This document shows positions 37,674 to 46,031 of a stretch of 64,000 bases of DNA, piece after piece; positions within the stretch are counted from its first letter, which is position 1, and the number at the start of each line of letters is the position of its first letter. The DNA lies in assembly GCF_003148625.1 (NCBI RefSeq), contig NZ_QGGO01000029.1, positions 1 through 64,000 on the forward strand, written 5' to 3'. This DNA comes from Arcicella aurantiaca (GTDB lineage Bacteria > Bacteroidota > Bacteroidia > Cytophagales > Spirosomataceae). The position numbers were made by a program, and so were the translations under genes. The notes beneath the pieces are model-generated. The model was not told where the DNA came from and did not search any database. It worked only from the letters and a program-made list of their open reading frames with translations.

Positions 37674-38681
37674 CTGTTGCTTTGTTAATAAATTAATGTT
37701 CTAAACATATTATATATTTAGGGCTAAGGTGTTTTTCTGTATCCAAAATAGTATTCTAAAATAATACCTTTTTGATGTTTTAGGTACAAAAGAAACAATT
37801 GAGACATCATAGCATAGTACAATGACTCCATAAATAATCCTCCAAAATTGTGCCAAAAAGAAAAATTCTCTTAATTGGCTACAATAAATAAACGACCTAA
37901 CGCTTCTAAAGCACTGATAATTAATACCTTAAAAGCATATCACCTATTAACTTAAAAATAATCACTCAATATCTCCAATGACTAAATTCCACAAACGTAT
38001 AGCTTGTGTTAAGTCAAAAATAGAATTGTCTGGTTTAGCGAAAATTATGCCAAAAAAATACCAGCAGATTTCTAAATAGAATCTGAATAACTAATAAAAT
38101 AAAAAGGGAGTTACAGCCTTAAATTGCCCTTAATAATAAGCACAATAAAAGCAGGATACCTTTTAAGGTAAAGGAAGGAATAATACGAAAAAATATAAGT
38201 TTTATATGCGAGCGAAGGCTTTCCCTAACGGTTGTATGCTTTCAAGTACAAAGAAAAGAAGTTTTTTTTACAATTGCAAACACAATTTTAAAATTCAACA
38301 TAAAGACGTGTTGTTCTATTAAAAAATTACGTGTAATAAAATTTCATCATTTTATATTTAAGTAGGGACGCAAAAACAAGTGCTTACAAAACGGCTGAGA
38401 ATCTTTTATTCAAGTACCAAAGCACAGAAACTTTAAAATATAGCAAGGAAATTGGCTTCAATATTGAATATAATCAAAAAAAATATACATAAACCCCTAA
38501 ATATCAATAATTTAAAAACAATTTCACAATAAAATTAATTCAACTATTTTAAAAACAAAAAAGTGTTCAAACGAACTGTTTCCAGGTGGCTTTGTACTTA
38601 TTCAACATAATTTCTAAAAAAAATCTTTTTTTTTCATCTTACAAGCAATAGCATAAAAAAAAAACGTGTAATCTTGTATAG
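37674..38681. other. Long AT-rich intergenic region, no gene seen
   Basis: About 1 kb separates the divergent giant adhesin and ECF sigma factor genes. I find no open frame of note on either strand and no strong hairpin. It is rich in A/T tracts, and a poly-A run lies just before the sigma factor start. It must hold the promoters of both operons. A non-coding RNA or an upstream regulatory region cannot be excluded by eye. Confidence 0.6.
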
Positions 38682-39218
38682 ATGGGTACTGAACAATTAA
38701 TACAAACTCTAAAAAAATGTCGTAAGAACGACCGAAATGCACAGCGGGAGCTTTATGAAGGCTTTTACCGTTTTGGGCTGTCGGTATGTTTACGATATGT
38801 AGCTGATATTGATACGTCCAGAGAATTATTGAATGATGGCTTTATGAAAGTATTTACTAATATTGACCAATATAAACCCGAGTACCCCTTTGTGAGTTGG
38901 TTTAAAAGAATTCTGATTAATACTTGCATCAACCATCTAAGGAAGTCTCATCAAAATGTACCTACTGCTGAATTATTGGAGGCTCAAGATGTAGGTTTTG
39001 AATTGGATTTGTTTGGTAAGTTTTCGGTAGAAGAAATTGGGCATTTGATTCAGCAATTATCTCCTGCATATAGAACAGTGTTTAATTTACACGTCATTGA
39101 AGGATATGAACATAAAGAAATTGCAGAGATGTTAAACATTACTGTTGGGACATCCCTCTCTAATTTACACAAAGCAAGAAAAAAATTACAAGAATTAATT
39201 TTATATAGTGAAGATTGA
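38682..39218 (+). CDS. ECF-type RNA polymerase sigma factor
   Basis: The 178-residue protein has sigma region 2 (AQRELYEGFYRFGLSVCLRY, DTSRELLNDGFMKVFTNI, FVSWFKRILINTCINHLRK) and sigma region 4 with its HTH (LSPAYRTVFNLHVIEGYEHK, EIAEMLNITVGTSLSNLHKARKKL). Regions 1 and 3 are absent, as in ECF sigma factors. It redirects RNA polymerase to a stress or envelope regulon. The next gene, 92 bp downstream, has an anti-sigma-like N-terminus with a membrane segment, so the pair is likely a sigma/anti-sigma unit. The upstream neighbour is the giant adhesin, transcribed divergently. Confidence 0.93.
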   Translation: MGTEQLIQTLKKCRKNDRNAQRELYEGFYRFGLSVCLRYVADIDTSRELLNDGFMKVFTNIDQYKPEYPFVSWFKRILINTCINHLRKSHQNVPTAELLEAQDVGFELDLFGKFSVEEIGHLIQQLSPAYRTVFNLHVIEGYEHKEIAEMLNITVGTSLSNLHKARKKLQELILYSED

Positions 39219-39310
39219 GCGTTTTACGTTATTAATAAAAATGAACGTGTTTAAGCAGGTTCAATATTAAATCACAGTGACAATGCACAACATTTCAAAT
39301 ATCTCTTAAA

Positions 39311-40513
39311 ATGGAGGAGCAAGAAGATTTTGACAATTTATATAGTTCAAAACTCCCCAACTTTGCCAACAATGATTGGCGGGCGTTGGAGGGACAATTG
39401 GAACGACATGACCTTAAACGCCAACTAAAAAAATTGATGTGGGCGTTGCCTGCCATAGGAGGAATCATGCTGGCGGTATCAAGTGTTTTATATTATCAAT
39501 TAAATAGAACACGAGAACAAGTCAAAACACTGGAAAACAGACTGGTAAGTGCTTATCAACAACAGCGAAATAAGTCTGAGATTAGTCCACAAAAAATAAT
39601 TATACATGATACGATTTATAAACAGGTAATTATTAGACAGATAGTCCATGAGAATACTTCTCAAAATCCAGAACTAACCAATAATCAAAACAATATTTAT
39701 TACGAAAAATATGGAGATAACTCTACTGAGAATCAAATAATTACAGAAAGAGAAAAGTTTGTTGACATTCATCAATTGTCAGGAAAAAGTCCAATTTTAA
39801 GTAAAACAAATATTGGCATAACAAATGACTTTTCTAAATACAAAGGTGAGAGTTTTCCGGAAGACTCGGTTGTAGAAGAAAATCATTTTTCGTTAATTCC
39901 AAAATCTGTTAGTGTAGGGCTTGTGGGTGGTTTACAATTACCAATGGGTGATTTTTTTAATGGTAGTGGTAATACTTTTGGAGGAAAAACTGTTCTGGGG
40001 TATCACAATAAGAAAGGGCAAGAACGTTGGGGAATTGTCTTGGATTATCAACAAAGTAATACCTCTTTTGATATTGACAAAAAAGAGGATATTGATAAGT
40101 TAGGACTTCCACCAAAAACAAACCCTAAACCCAATGGAAGTAATCCAAGATTAGAGAAAGTAAATGTTTGTTTTTCATCCTATAAAATAGGGTTAGGATT
40201 AAGATACAATTTATTATTCAGTGATAAAATCCGCCCATATTTTGGAACAAGTTGGAATATCCAAATTCCAACACAAGGTTTTGGCGATTATGAGTTCGAG
40301 GATTATTTGAAGCCTCGCAAAATATTTCAGCAAGAATCAACAATGCACTTATTGGGTTTAAACGCAGGTGCAAATATTTTCTTGACAAAAAAGTTAGTAG
40401 CCAGTGGAGAATTATACTTCCAATCTCAGTTTTTGCATGAAACAAATCCAATTTTCAATGCTACAACTGTTTTGGGAGGACAAGTTGGATTAAGTTATCG
40501 TTTTGGCAATTAA
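39311..40513 (+). CDS. Predicted trans-envelope protein: anti-sigma-like N-terminus, inner-membrane helix, outer-membrane beta-barrel
   Basis: The 400-residue protein has no cleavable signal peptide. Residues 1-41 are charged and cytoplasmic-looking (FDNLYSSKLPNF, NDWRALEGQLERHDLKRQL), like the short N-termini of membrane anti-sigma factors. A single hydrophobic helix spans about 42-62, and a coiled coil and polar linker run from about 63 to 197. Residues about 198-400 alternate as an outer-membrane barrel (VGLVGGLQLPMGDFF, GLGLRYNLLF, YFGTSWNIQ, GEVSY-like strand ends, GLSYRFGN). If both parts are real, one chain spans cytoplasm, inner membrane, periplasm and outer membrane. It lies between the ECF sigma gene and another barrel gene. 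The anti-sigma role is inferred from position and the N-terminus. Confidence 0.7.
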   Translation: MEEQEDFDNLYSSKLPNFANNDWRALEGQLERHDLKRQLKKLMWALPAIGGIMLAVSSVLYYQLNRTREQVKTLENRLVSAYQQQRNKSEISPQKIIIHDTIYKQVIIRQIVHENTSQNPELTNNQNNIYYEKYGDNSTENQIITEREKFVDIHQLSGKSPILSKTNIGITNDFSKYKGESFPEDSVVEENHFSLIPKSVSVGLVGGLQLPMGDFFNGSGNTFGGKTVLGYHNKKGQERWGIVLDYQQSNTSFDIDKKEDIDKLGLPPKTNPKPNGSNPRLEKVNVCFSSYKIGLGLRYNLLFSDKIRPYFGTSWNIQIPTQGFGDYEFEDYLKPRKIFQQESTMHLLGLNAGANIFLTKKLVASGELYFQSQFLHETNPIFNATTVLGGQVGLSYRFGN

Positions 40514-40620
40514 ATTCTATATTTATTAGTCATATTCAATCTCAAAAGTTTATTTAAGGCTTTGCCTTTTTAAGATTCTCAATTCTTAAATATCTAATCA
40601 TTAACCATAAAGTCAACAAA

Positions 40621-41319
40621 ATGAATATTTCAAGTCTAAAAAAGACCTTGACTGGCATTGTATTGCTTAGTGTTTTGTTCAATACGCAAGCTCAAGAAGT
40701 CAAAGAAAATAAAAAAGAGGATAAGCCAGAACCGATTTTTGGAACTGTGTTAGAAAGAAAAATATTAAAGGATTCATCTAAAAAACATACGCCATTTAAT
40801 CCATTAAAACCTGCTTTTTTCAGAATTGGTGCGATGGGAGGAAGCGTAATTGCATTTGATAATTCAAGTAATGATAATGTTGGAGGAACAATTGGGCTTA
40901 GAATTGAATATGGCTTTTCAAACAGAATTTCATTAGTAGCTGATTTTCAAGGAAATAGAATCAACAATACTACATTTTCAAGAGGTCAATCTTCTTTAGG
41001 AATTAATTGGATGCCATTTAAAAGTAGAAGATTGCAACCGTTTTTTGGAGCAGGTGCGGGTATTGGAAGAGATGGATATGGATTCGGGCGTTTTGATGAT
41101 GATAGACGTGGAGGTTCAAGACCATTTGATAATGATTTTAATCGTAGAGGAGTTCAAGGATTTGCGTATGCAAGAACTGGCTTAAATTATGTACTTGCTA
41201 AGAAATTACTTGCTATTGGAGAAGTTTCTTATCAATTACCTTTTGATAATTCCACATCGAACGGAGGGGTTGCATTGAGAGTGGGATTAGCTTATCAATT
41301 TGGAAAAAACAAGAAGTAA
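40621..41319 (+). CDS. Outer-membrane beta-barrel protein
   Basis: The 232-residue protein has a signal peptide (MNISSLKKTLTGIVLLSVLF, cleavage after TQA) and a short acidic-basic linker (EVKENKKEDKPEP). A barrel-type domain with alternating strands follows (FFRIGAMGGSVIAF, GTIGLRIEYGFSNRISLVADF, LQPFFGAGAGIG, VALRVGLAYQFG). The C-terminal strand ends in a typical YQFG pattern. A loop rich in Arg, Asp and Gly (about 155-180, FDDDRRGG) is unusual. It is the third gene of the sigma-factor unit and is followed by a terminator. It is likely under control of that sigma factor; the function is unknown. Confidence 0.75.
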   Translation: MNISSLKKTLTGIVLLSVLFNTQAQEVKENKKEDKPEPIFGTVLERKILKDSSKKHTPFNPLKPAFFRIGAMGGSVIAFDNSSNDNVGGTIGLRIEYGFSNRISLVADFQGNRINNTTFSRGQSSLGINWMPFKSRRLQPFFGAGAGIGRDGYGFGRFDDDRRGGSRPFDNDFNRRGVQGFAYARTGLNYVLAKKLLAIGEVSYQLPFDNSTSNGGVALRVGLAYQFGKNKK

Positions 41320-41357
41320 AAATCAAGTTTTAATAATATAGAGTTTAAGTGTTTTGT

Positions 41358-41390
41358 AAACGTCGTAGAGATTCTCCACGACGTTTATTT
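41358..41390 (+). terminator. Rho-independent terminator
   Basis: A 9-bp stem (AAACGTCGT / ACGACGTTT) continues as a short inner pairing and is followed by a T-run (ATTTTTTTG). It ends the sigma-factor operon. Confidence 0.8.
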
Positions 41391-41404
41391 TTTGTAGAAA
41401 ACGT

Positions 41405-41446
41405 AAAAAGGGTTTGAAATATTATTTAACATTTCAAACCCTTTTT
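41405..41446. terminator. Second hairpin, bidirectional terminator-like
   Basis: A perfect 16-bp stem (41405-41420 with 41431-41446) has a 10-nt loop, with A-run and T-run ends, so it can terminate both convergent transcripts (sigma operon and pcaF). Confidence 0.75.
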
Positions 41447-41456
41447 CATTATTTTT

Positions 41457-41513
41457 CGGACTTATATACTTATTGACGCAAGCTAAATTTGCGTCAATAA
41501 GTATATAAGTCCG
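41457..41513. repeat. Third hairpin: perfect 25-bp inverted repeat, 7-nt loop
   Basis: Arms 41457-41481 and 41489-41513 are perfect reverse complements around GCTAAAT. It lies 15 bp past the pcaF stop codon. It lacks a clear T-run on either side, so it may be a palindromic repeat element or mRNA-stabilising stem rather than a plain terminator. Confidence 0.75.
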
Positions 41514-41528
41514 TTATTTTTTACTGAT

Positions 41529-42737
41529 TTAAACTCGCTCAATAATAACGGCATAGCCCATTCCTACGCCAATACACATTGAAATTAAAGCGTATTTTTT
41601 GTTTTGTTTTTGTAGTTCAATACTTGCGGTTTGAATAATGCGAGTACCTGACATTCCGAGTGGATGCCCTAAAGCAATTGCCCCACCGTTTGGATTCACT
41701 CTTGGGTCATTATCAGCAATTCCTAAATTGCGAGTAACGGCTAAGCATTGAGCTGCGAAGGCTTCGTTAAACTCAATAATATCCATATCATCAAGGGTTA
41801 AACCTGCTTTTTTGAGTGCTTTTTGAGATGCACCAACGGGTCCAATTCCCATAATGCGAGGCTCTACTCCTACTATTGCCGAAGATACAATTCTTGCTTT
41901 TGGTGCTAAATTATAAGTTTTAATAGCATTTTCTGAAGCTAAAAACATGGCTGCTGAACCGTCATTTAATCCTGCGGCATTTCCAGCGGTTACACTCCCT
42001 CCTTCTTTTTTGAAAGCAGGTTTTAAAGTTGCTAATTTTTCGAGTGTTGAACTTGGTTTTACAAATTCATCTTTATTAAAAACAATTGTTTCTCCTTTTT
42101 TCGGAGAAATTTCTACACCAATTATTTCTTCGGAAAATCTACCTGATTGTTGTGCTTTTGCAGCTTTTTGTTGTGAATTATACGCAAATAAATCTTGGTC
42201 TTCTCGGCTGATATTATACATTTCAACCAAGTTTTCAGCAGTCATTCCCATCGCATCTGTTCCATACATTTTTTGCATTAAGGGGTTGATAAAACGCCAA
42301 CCAAAACTTGAATCAAACATTTGAGCGTCGTTCCCGAATGGTTTTGAAGTTTTAGAAATTACCCAAGGACTACGGGTCATGTGTTCCATTCCTCCCGCAA
42401 TCATGATTTCGGCATCACCCACTTGAATACTTCGAGACGCATCAACAACCGCCGACATTCCCGAAGCACAAAGGCGATTGACCGTTTGAGCAGGCACAGA
42501 ATACGGCAAACCCGCTAATAATGTTGCCATACGAGCTACATTACGGTTGTCTTCTCCCGCCTGATTATGATTGCCTAAAATGACTTCATCAATCATTTCT
42601 ACGGGGATATTCGGGTTTCTTTTGACTAATTCTTTGATGGTCAAAGCCGCTAAATCATCAGCTCTGACAGTTGATAAACTTCCTCCAAAACTACCAATGG
42701 GCGTTCTGACGGCATCTATGATATATGATTGATTCAT
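41529..42737 (-). CDS. pcaF: Beta-ketoadipyl-CoA thiolase PcaF
   Basis: The 402-residue thiolase splits 3-oxoadipyl-CoA into succinyl-CoA and acetyl-CoA, the last step of the beta-ketoadipate pathway. The catalytic residues are present: C90 in NRLCASGMSAV, H358 in GGAIALGHPLG and C388 in MCIGVGMG. Family length and motifs fit acetyl-CoA acyltransferases; the specific assignment rests on its place next to the fused pcaIJ gene and the rest of the pca genes. An 87-bp gap with a 15-bp palindrome separates it from pcaIJ. A role as a general acetyl-CoA acyltransferase is the alternative. Confidence 0.88.
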   Translation of the reverse strand: MNQSYIIDAVRTPIGSFGGSLSTVRADDLAALTIKELVKRNPNIPVEMIDEVILGNHNQAGEDNRNVARMATLLAGLPYSVPAQTVNRLCASGMSAVVDASRSIQVGDAEIMIAGGMEHMTRSPWVISKTSKPFGNDAQMFDSSFGWRFINPLMQKMYGTDAMGMTAENLVEMYNISREDQDLFAYNSQQKAAKAQQSGRFSEEIIGVEISPKKGETIVFNKDEFVKPSSTLEKLATLKPAFKKEGGSVTAGNAAGLNDGSAAMFLASENAIKTYNLAPKARIVSSAIVGVEPRIMGIGPVGASQKALKKAGLTLDDMDIIEFNEAFAAQCLAVTRNLGIADNDPRVNPNGGAIALGHPLGMSGTRIIQTASIELQKQNKKYALISMCIGVGMGYAVIIERV

Positions 42738-42751
42738 TGATTTCTTGTATT

Positions 42752-42785
42752 AACTTCCCGAAAGTTTTAGAACTTTCGGGAAGTT
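42752..42785. repeat. Palindrome AACTTCCCGAAAGTT-ttag-AACTTTCGGGAAGTT type
   Basis: A perfect 15-bp stem with a 4-nt loop lies between pcaIJ and pcaF. Two relatives occur at 52795-52827 and 52844-52876. Confidence 0.8.
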
Positions 42786-42824
42786 TGTCGACAGTTAATT
42801 TTTATTCCAAATTTGCAATACACA

Positions 42825-44171
42825 CTACCCTAATTTCTCAATAAAATTGGCACTCGTTTTCGCTCTTACGTCTTCCAAAATCGCATTCGGCATCAACTCA
42901 ATTAGTGTCAATTTCCCTGCTGGATAAGCAAAAACGGCTAAATCTGTGATGATTAAATCAACAACGCCTGCGGCAGTTAGTGGCAATACACAAGAAGGCA
43001 CAATTTTAGCAGAACCATCTGGATTTGTGTGCGTCATAGTGATGATTAAACGCTTTGCCCCTTTGGCTAAATCCATTGCACCCCCAACGCCCAAAAGCGG
43101 TTTATTAGGTACTGCCCAATTGGCTAAATTGGCAGATTCGTCACACTCCAAACCGCCCATAATGGCAACATCGATGTGTTTTCCACGAATCATAGCGAAA
43201 GAATCCGCACTATCAAAATAGCTACTTCCTTTCAAAGCTGTTACGGGAATTTTACCTGCATTTACGGGATAATCCATTGCTCCTCCTCCATCGGTTGGGA
43301 CTGGACCAACACCCAACATTCCGTTTTCTGTATGTAAAATAATACCGTGTTCTTCAGTAATTAAATCAGCAACTAAGGTTGGAATACCGATTCCTAAATT
43401 CACAACATCTCCTTTTTGTAATTCTTGCAAAGCACGTTTTGCCATGTTCATCCTATTTTCATCTACTTTTTTGGAAGATGAAACAGAAGCTGACGAACCT
43501 AAATCTTCAAGCGTGATTTTGGCTTCGACTAAATAATCTACAAAACAACCTTGTGTATGGATAAATTCGGGAGCTATTTCGCCAACGGGTACAATTTCTT
43601 CCACTTCGGCAATAACTAAGTCGGCAGCGGTTGCCATTGCTTTATTGAAATTATTTTCGGTCATTCGGTATTGTAAATTTCCTGCGGTATCGGCTCTCCA
43701 AGCACGAATAAAAGCTACATTTCCACGAATTCCTTTAATAAAAACTTGCTCTTCACCATCAATAATTTTGGTTTCACGACCTTGTGCAATTAACGTTCCT
43801 GCTGATGTTGGCGTGTAAAATCCACCAATACCAGCACCACCCGCACGAATCGCCTCTGCAAGGGTTCCTTGTGGGAGAAGTTCATATTCTACTTGTCCAC
43901 TTTGAGCTGCTTTTACGGCATCTGGATTGGACGTAAAAAATGAACCAATCATCTTTTTGAGTTGTCCATTTCTTAATAAACGCCCTCCGCCAAGTCCTGC
44001 TTCTCCTGTATTATTGCCAATAAAAGTTAAGTTTTTTGTACCGATTTCAGCCAATGCGTGCATTAAGTGAACGGGGTTTCCTGTCATACCAAAACCACCT
44101 TGTAGCAAGGTGTCGCCATCTTTCACCATTTTGGCGGCGGTTTCTAAATCTATAATCGGAACTTGTTTCAT
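42825..44171 (-). CDS. Fused 3-oxoadipate CoA-transferase (PcaI-PcaJ in one chain)
   Basis: The 448-residue protein joins CoA-transferase subunit A (about residues 1-222; glycine-rich [20 protein letters not shown]) and subunit B (about 237-448; [11 protein letters not shown]). The catalytic glutamate is E282 in [10 protein letters not shown]. It transfers CoA from succinyl-CoA to 3-oxoadipate. Most bacteria encode the two subunits as separate genes; a single chain resembles mitochondrial SCOT. The linker (about 223-236) is serine-rich. A 3-oxoacid (acetoacetate) CoA-transferase is the alternative, but the pca context favours 3-oxoadipate. It is separated from pobA by the oppositely oriented HNH pair, so it may need its own promoter. 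Confidence 0.88.
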   Translation of the reverse strand: MKQVPIIDLETAAKMVKDGDTLLQGGFGMTGNPVHLMHALAEIGTKNLTFIGNNTGEAGLGGGRLLRNGQLKKMIGSFFTSNPDAVKAAQSGQVEYELLPQGTLAEAIRAGGAGIGGFYTPTSAGTLIAQGRETKIIDGEEQVFIKGIRGNVAFIRAWRADTAGNLQYRMTENNFNKAMATAADLVIAEVEEIVPVGEIAPEFIHTQGCFVDYLVEAKITLEDLGSSASVSSSKKVDENRMNMAKRALQELQKGDVVNLGIGIPTLVADLITEEHGIILHTENGMLGVGPVPTDGGGAMDYPVNAGKIPVTALKGSSYFDSADSFAMIRGKHIDVAIMGGLECDESANLANWAVPNKPLLGVGGAMDLAKGAKRLIITMTHTNPDGSAKIVPSCVLPLTAAGVVDLIITDLAVFAYPAGKLTLIELMPNAILEDVRAKTSANFIEKLG

Positions 44172-44224
44172 TAAAGATTGTGTTTTTGATTTAATTTCAA
44201 TAATTTAGTAAAAAAAGCAGCATC

Positions 44225-44464
44225 ATGGTTACTTATCGTCCTATTGATGAGGTTATTAACTTCATCACTTCATTTCCGAAACCCGAAGATGTTTTGGCAT
44301 ACAAAGCACCCGAATCTATTCAAAAAAGGGTAGAAGATTTACTGTATAAAAAGCAAACATCTTTTTTAAATGATGATGAAGTAGAAGAAATGAATAAATT
44401 CATGCTAATTAATCATATTATTATTATGGCTAAAAAAAGAGCTAAAAAAACATTACTTGTATGA
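44225..44464 (+). CDS. Small conserved-looking protein paired with HNH nuclease
   Basis: The 79-residue protein starts MVTYRPIDEVINFITSFPKP and is mostly helical and charged, with a basic C-terminus (MAKKRAKKTLLV). I do not recognise the family. Its stop codon overlaps the start of the HNH gene by four bases (ATGA at 44461-44464), so the two are translationally coupled. It starts 53 bp from the divergent pcaIJ start. The arrangement resembles small-partner/nuclease pairs (for example antitoxin-toxin), but no toxin activity is shown. Confidence 0.7.
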   Translation: MVTYRPIDEVINFITSFPKPEDVLAYKAPESIQKRVEDLLYKKQTSFLNDDEVEEMNKFMLINHIIIMAKKRAKKTLLV

Positions 44465-44847
44465 GCAGATATATTTCTGAACTTCATAGGAGTTTTGTGA
44501 TTAAAAGAGCGACTCAATGTTGTGAATACTGTCATTTAGAAGATGATGTCAATTATATTCCTCATCAAATTGACCATATCATTAGTCTTAAACATGGTGG
44601 AAAAACTGAATTAGAGAACTTAGCATATAGTTGTTTTTCTTGTAATAATAATAAAGGAAGTGATATTGGCACAATGCTTTTGCCAAATATGGAATTTATT
44701 CGTTTATTTAATCCACGTTTAGATAACTGGAATGAACATTTTGAATTAGCTTATGGAGTTATTTATCCACTGACATCAATTGGCGAAGAAACCATTAAAC
44801 TATTGAAAATGAACACAGTAGAGAAAATCATGGAACGTAACGTCTAA
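44461..44847 (+). CDS. HNH endonuclease domain protein
   Basis: The 128-residue protein has the HNH signature with two zinc-knuckle CxxC pairs: CCEYC near residue 20, HQIDHIISLKHGGKTELENL (the catalytic HH...N) and CFSCNNNKG. The rest (about 75-128) is a short tail with no second domain. HNH proteins nick or cut nucleic acid and occur in restriction, mobile-element and defence settings. The gene is on the plus strand inside an otherwise minus-strand catabolic operon, and its stop codon is one base from the pobA stop codon, which suggests insertion. Codon use looks like that of its neighbours. Confidence 0.85.
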   Translation: MSRYISELHRSFVIKRATQCCEYCHLEDDVNYIPHQIDHIISLKHGGKTELENLAYSCFSCNNNKGSDIGTMLLPNMEFIRLFNPRLDNWNEHFELAYGVIYPLTSIGEETIKLLKMNTVEKIMERNV

Positions 44848-44848
44848 T

Positions 44849-46027
44849 CTATCCAAACACCTCAAAAGGCAGTCCCACATAATTCTCTGCTATCGTTTTT
44901 TGATATGCTTCAGAAATAGTCAAATAATCAAATTTTGATTTTTGTAACAGGCTTTCAAAACTTCCTTCTTCTGTTTGTTTATGACAGAGATAAGTCATAA
45001 AGTTTGAGAAATCTTGCACTCTCCAAACTCTTGCCAAACACTTTTTAGTATAATTATTTAGTCCTTCTTCACTTCCTGATTGATAAAAATCGACCAATCC
45101 ATTGGCTAAATTATGAATATCGGCAACCGCCAAATTCAAGCCTTTTGCCCCAGTTGGTGGCACAATATGAGCTGAATCTCCTGCTAAAAATAAGCGTCCA
45201 AATTGCATATTATCAATCATGAAACTACGCATGGGCGTGATGCCTTTTTCAAAGATTTCACCACGATTGAGTTTCATTTCAAGGCGATTTTCGAGTTCAT
45301 CCCAAATCATTTCATCCGACCAATTGTCAATCGAATCATCGTTGGAAACTTGCAAATACAAACGTACAATTTTCTCTGAACGCAAACTTGCCAACGCAAA
45401 ACCGTTTGAATGATAGGCATAAATTAGTTCGTCGTAAGCGGGTTTTGCATACGCTAAAATTCCTAACCAACTGAAAGGGTATTCGATTTTATATTCTTTG
45501 TAAGAGTCTTTGGGAAGGGTTTTACGAGCCAATCCATGAAAGCCATCACAACCGCCTACAAAGTCACAAGTCAATACATTTTCTTCTCCATTTTGAGTAA
45601 AATAGATATTCGGGTTGGAGGTTTCTAAGTCGGTAATTTTAGTAGCTTCAGCTTCAAAAATGATAGATATATTGCGTTCTAAACACGCTTTTACTAAATC
45701 TTTCACTACTTCTTGCTGACCATAAATAGTCACTTCTTTTTGCGTATGCTTTTGAAAATCAATCCGTTGACTTACACCATTATAGTTAATATAACATCCA
45801 TGATGTACTAATCCTTCTTGATGTAATCTATCTGAAACATTAAGGCTATCGAAAACCTCTACGGTGTTATGCTCCAACAAACCTGCACGCACACGATTTT
45901 CAATATATTCTCTGCTTCTATTTTCGATAATGACTGATTCAATGCCGTTTTTATGCAACGAAAGTGCCAGCGTAAGCCCAGAAGGTCCTGCTCCGATGAT
46001 ACCGACTTTGGTTTTAATTTGATTCAT
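44849..46027 (-). CDS. pobA: 4-hydroxybenzoate 3-monooxygenase PobA
   Basis: The 392-residue FAD monooxygenase has the usual PobA length. Motifs are GAGPSG (residues 12-17) for FAD binding, the Arg-rich region IENRVRAGLLEHNTVEVF typical of 4-hydroxybenzoate hydroxylase, the DG motif FVGGCDGFHG, and the GD motif FLAGDSAHIVPPTGAKGLNLA. It hydroxylates 4-hydroxybenzoate to protocatechuate with NAD(P)H and O2. It starts four bases after the pcaDC stop, so it is in the same transcript. It links the pathway to aromatic acids from plant material. Substrate assignment is strengthened by the pca genes around it. Confidence 0.95.
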   Translation of the reverse strand: MNQIKTKVGIIGAGPSGLTLALSLHKNGIESVIIENRSREYIENRVRAGLLEHNTVEVFDSLNVSDRLHQEGLVHHGCYINYNGVSQRIDFQKHTQKEVTIYGQQEVVKDLVKACLERNISIIFEAEATKITDLETSNPNIYFTQNGEENVLTCDFVGGCDGFHGLARKTLPKDSYKEYKIEYPFSWLGILAYAKPAYDELIYAYHSNGFALASLRSEKIVRLYLQVSNDDSIDNWSDEMIWDELENRLEMKLNRGEIFEKGITPMRSFMIDNMQFGRLFLAGDSAHIVPPTGAKGLNLAVADIHNLANGLVDFYQSGSEEGLNNYTKKCLARVWRVQDFSNFMTYLCHKQTEEGSFESLLQKSKFDYLTISEAYQKTIAENYVGLPFEVFG

Positions 46028-46031
46028 CTTG

